DNA from: Geothrix edaphica
GTDB taxonomy: Bacteria; Acidobacteriota; Holophagae; Holophagales; Holophagaceae
Direction of reading: 5' to 3'
Length of the DNA: 64,000 nt
Assembly (NCBI RefSeq): GCF_030268045.1
Contig: NZ_BSDC01000002.1
Location: 186,001 to 250,000 of the forward strand
In this document: positions 62,822 through 64,000 of the stretch, piece by piece
Numbering within the stretch: position 1 is the stretch's first letter
Layout of the letters: each line of letters opens with the position of its first letter
Program-made: the position numbers and the translations under genes
Notes under the pieces: model-generated
What the model saw: the letters and a program-made list of their open reading frames with translations, nothing else
Databases searched by the model: none
Told to the model about the DNA's origin: nothing

Positions 62822-63643
62822 TCAGGCGCGTGGCTTGAGGTTGCGGCGCAGGCCCCGGAAGCGCCGACGGCCCAGACGGCCGGCCAGCAGCATGCCGGAG
62901 ACGAGGCCCACGATGCCCAGGACGGGGAAGGCCATGTCCGTGCGGGCCGGGGGCTGGGCGGCGAGGCTCTTGATGAAGCTGCCCACCTGGAAGGCCTCCT
63001 CCGCCGTGAGGGGCGTCTTCTGGAACACGCCCTGCATGGTGGGGAAGGCGGGGTTCTCGATGGCCGGCACCAGGCCCACGCCCAGCTTCCCGGAAGCCCC
63101 CGTGAGGTCCGGGCCCAGGCGCCCGCCCCCGAAGCCGCCCAGGCCCTGCGCGCTGTGGCAGGACATGCAGGCGGGCGCGCCGGAGGCGAAGCGGGTGAGG
63201 CCCATGAAGAGCTGCTGGCCGTTCCGGATGTCGGCGGGCGTGGCCGCCCGGGCGATGGCCGCGGTGCCGAGGGTCCTCCCCCCGGCCGAGTAGTCATCGA
63301 TGAGCTTGAGGAGGGCCTGGGCCTCGGCGGCGGTCACGCCCAGGTCCGGCATGCGTGTGCCGTTGAACTCCCGGAGGAGGGCGGCGGCCGTGGCATCGCC
63401 CCCGTCCAGCTGGGCCGAGGGCATCTGGATGAACTTGGACGACCACTCATGGGGCCGGCGCTGACCCAGGCCCTTGAGATCGGGACCCACCTTCCGGCCC
63501 GCCCCGATGGTGTGGCAGCTCATGCAGCTCTTGCGGAACTGGGCCTCGGCCTCCTGGGCGGCCAGGGTTGGGGCCGACATCGGCATCAGGGTCGCAAGGA
63601 CGGCCCAGGCGAGCACCTGTCGTGGCGTGATCCTGGGGAACAC
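62822..63643 (-). CDS. Diheme c-type cytochrome, first gene of the nar-act operon
   Basis: 273 aa. Signal peptide (1-29), then two cytochrome c domains with CMSCH (about 40-44) and CMSCH (about 160-164). A C-terminal transmembrane segment (about 240-258) with a basic tail anchors it to the membrane. It resembles NarC, the cytochrome encoded ahead of narGHJI in Thermus. Placed upstream of narG and on one transcript with alternative complex III, it may take electrons from ActA/ActE or connect NarI to them. Role inferred. Confidence 0.88.
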   Translation of the reverse strand: MFPRITPRQVLAWAVLATLMPMSAPTLAAQEAEAQFRKSCMSCHTIGAGRKVGPDLKGLGQRRPHEWSSKFIQMPSAQLDGGDATAAALLREFNGTRMPDLGVTAAEAQALLKLIDDYSAGGRTLGTAAIARAATPADIRNGQQLFMGLTRFASGAPACMSCHSAQGLGGFGGGRLGPDLTGASGKLGVGLVPAIENPAFPTMQGVFQKTPLTAEEAFQVGSFIKSLAAQPPARTDMAFPVLGIVGLVSGMLLAGRLGRRRFRGLRRNLKPRA

Positions 63644-63983
63644 AACACCTCCTCGGGGGGAGCAGCCGGCATGGGCACGGCGATTTTAGGAATGATTATT
63701 CTGAAATTCGGCCAAGTATGGCTCCGCTCCCCCTGCTTGCGCAAGGGGGTTCAAGTCAGAAATGATTGATTTTTTTATTTTGAATATCTTAATTAATATC
63801 AATAATTAATAATACATATCGGCACTTGTCGTCATCTTGAGACTCCATCTTCTCTCGGAACCTGATCCGCAGATACCTGAGGCCAGGGCAATCTCAAAAT
63901 CGCAAAATTCAGGGATGGCGCCTTTTCGTGGCTGATTTATATTCAGACCACAAATTCTTTTTATATTTCTCCCTGGAAGGTCC
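63644..63983. other. Divergent, partly AT-rich upstream region of the nar-act operon
   Basis: Holds a TAAAAT (minus strand, about 63683-63688) that may be the -10 element of the nar operon, a CTTGCGCAAG palindrome inside a C5/G5 hairpin near 63729-63750, and a run of A/T-rich sequence at 63765-63825 with TTGAATATC and GATATTAA-like half sites. No TGTGA-N6-TCACA or FNR-consensus site was found. The last 35 bp lead into a plus-strand start codon. Confidence 0.5.
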
Positions 63984-64000
63984 ATGAACCATCCCCAGCC
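63984..64000 (+). CDS. Start of a plus-strand gene cut by the window edge
   Basis: ATG at 63984 has GGAAGG eight bases upstream and an AT-rich region before it; only five codons (MNHPQ) are visible, so the product is unknown. Divergent from the nar operon, it could belong to nitrate metabolism, but nothing here shows that. Confidence 0.45.

Noticed and set aside
63691-63830. FNR-consensus site (TTGAT-N4-ATCAA) for the nar operon
   Set aside because: Only loose half sites are present; no dyad with the right spacing was found.

Overview
The window looks like chromosome of a GC-rich, Gram-negative, metal- and nitrate-respiring bacterium, most likely Acidobacteriota class Holophagae (Geothrix or a close relative). 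This rests on the combination of three OmcA/MtrC-type decaheme lipoproteins, a porin-cytochrome module, an alternative complex III, NarGHJI, and pyruvate and indolepyruvate ferredoxin oxidoreductases, all in high-GC DNA with short, AT-rich promoter gaps. The taxon is an inference from gene content; no rRNA gene is present. No tRNA, CRISPR array, insertion sequence or prophage was seen.

Layout. 1-15.9 kb is mostly housekeeping: the end of a FecCD/BtuC-type importer and its ATPase, a CPA2 antiporter, a nitrilase and GNAT pair, a ClC protein, a glycosyltransferase, recA, a 2OG-Fe(II) oxygenase, moaA, an isoaspartyl peptidase, and a class II DAHP synthase-pheA operon. That operon is preceded by a phenylalanine-rich leader peptide and an attenuator. 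16-25.4 kb is a redox block: a response regulator, a hemerythrin-NfnA-NfnB fusion, pyruvate:ferredoxin oxidoreductase, a PreA-like dihydroorotate dehydrogenase homologue, and two convergent Rrf2 regulators with three conserved cysteines each. 25.5-38.1 kb is an extracellular electron-transfer region, all on the minus strand: three decaheme lipoproteins with collagen-like Gly-X-Y tethers, two small secreted helix-hairpin-helix proteins, two small multiheme lipoproteins and an outer-membrane barrel. 38.5-42.9 kb carries iorA-iorB and an ADP-forming acyl-CoA synthetase, a route that makes ATP from aryl 2-oxoacids. 42.9-49.1 kb holds a YwiC-like membrane protein, a third Rrf2 regulator, and a five-gene molybdoenzyme complex (b-type membrane subunit, Nas-like catalytic subunit, four-cluster ferredoxin, Rieske protein, small membrane protein). 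49.3-63.6 kb is one long minus-strand operon: a diheme cytochrome c, narGHJI, then actA, actB, actC, an actD-actE fusion and actF, joined by overlapping stop and start codons.

How the genes fit together. Pyruvate and aryl-pyruvates are oxidised to reduced ferredoxin (NifJ, IorAB). The Nfn-like fusion can balance ferredoxin, NADH and NADPH. Quinol electrons can leave through NarGHI (nitrate), through alternative complex III to cytochrome c, or across the outer membrane through the porin and decaheme proteins. The main regulatory observation is a gapless 57-bp block, containing a CRP/FNR-type TGTGA-N6-TCAC box, that recurs upstream of one Rrf2 gene and two of the decaheme genes. This suggests a small regulon. 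Start codons were chosen from ribosome-binding sites, overlaps and family alignment by eye; no database search was possible.
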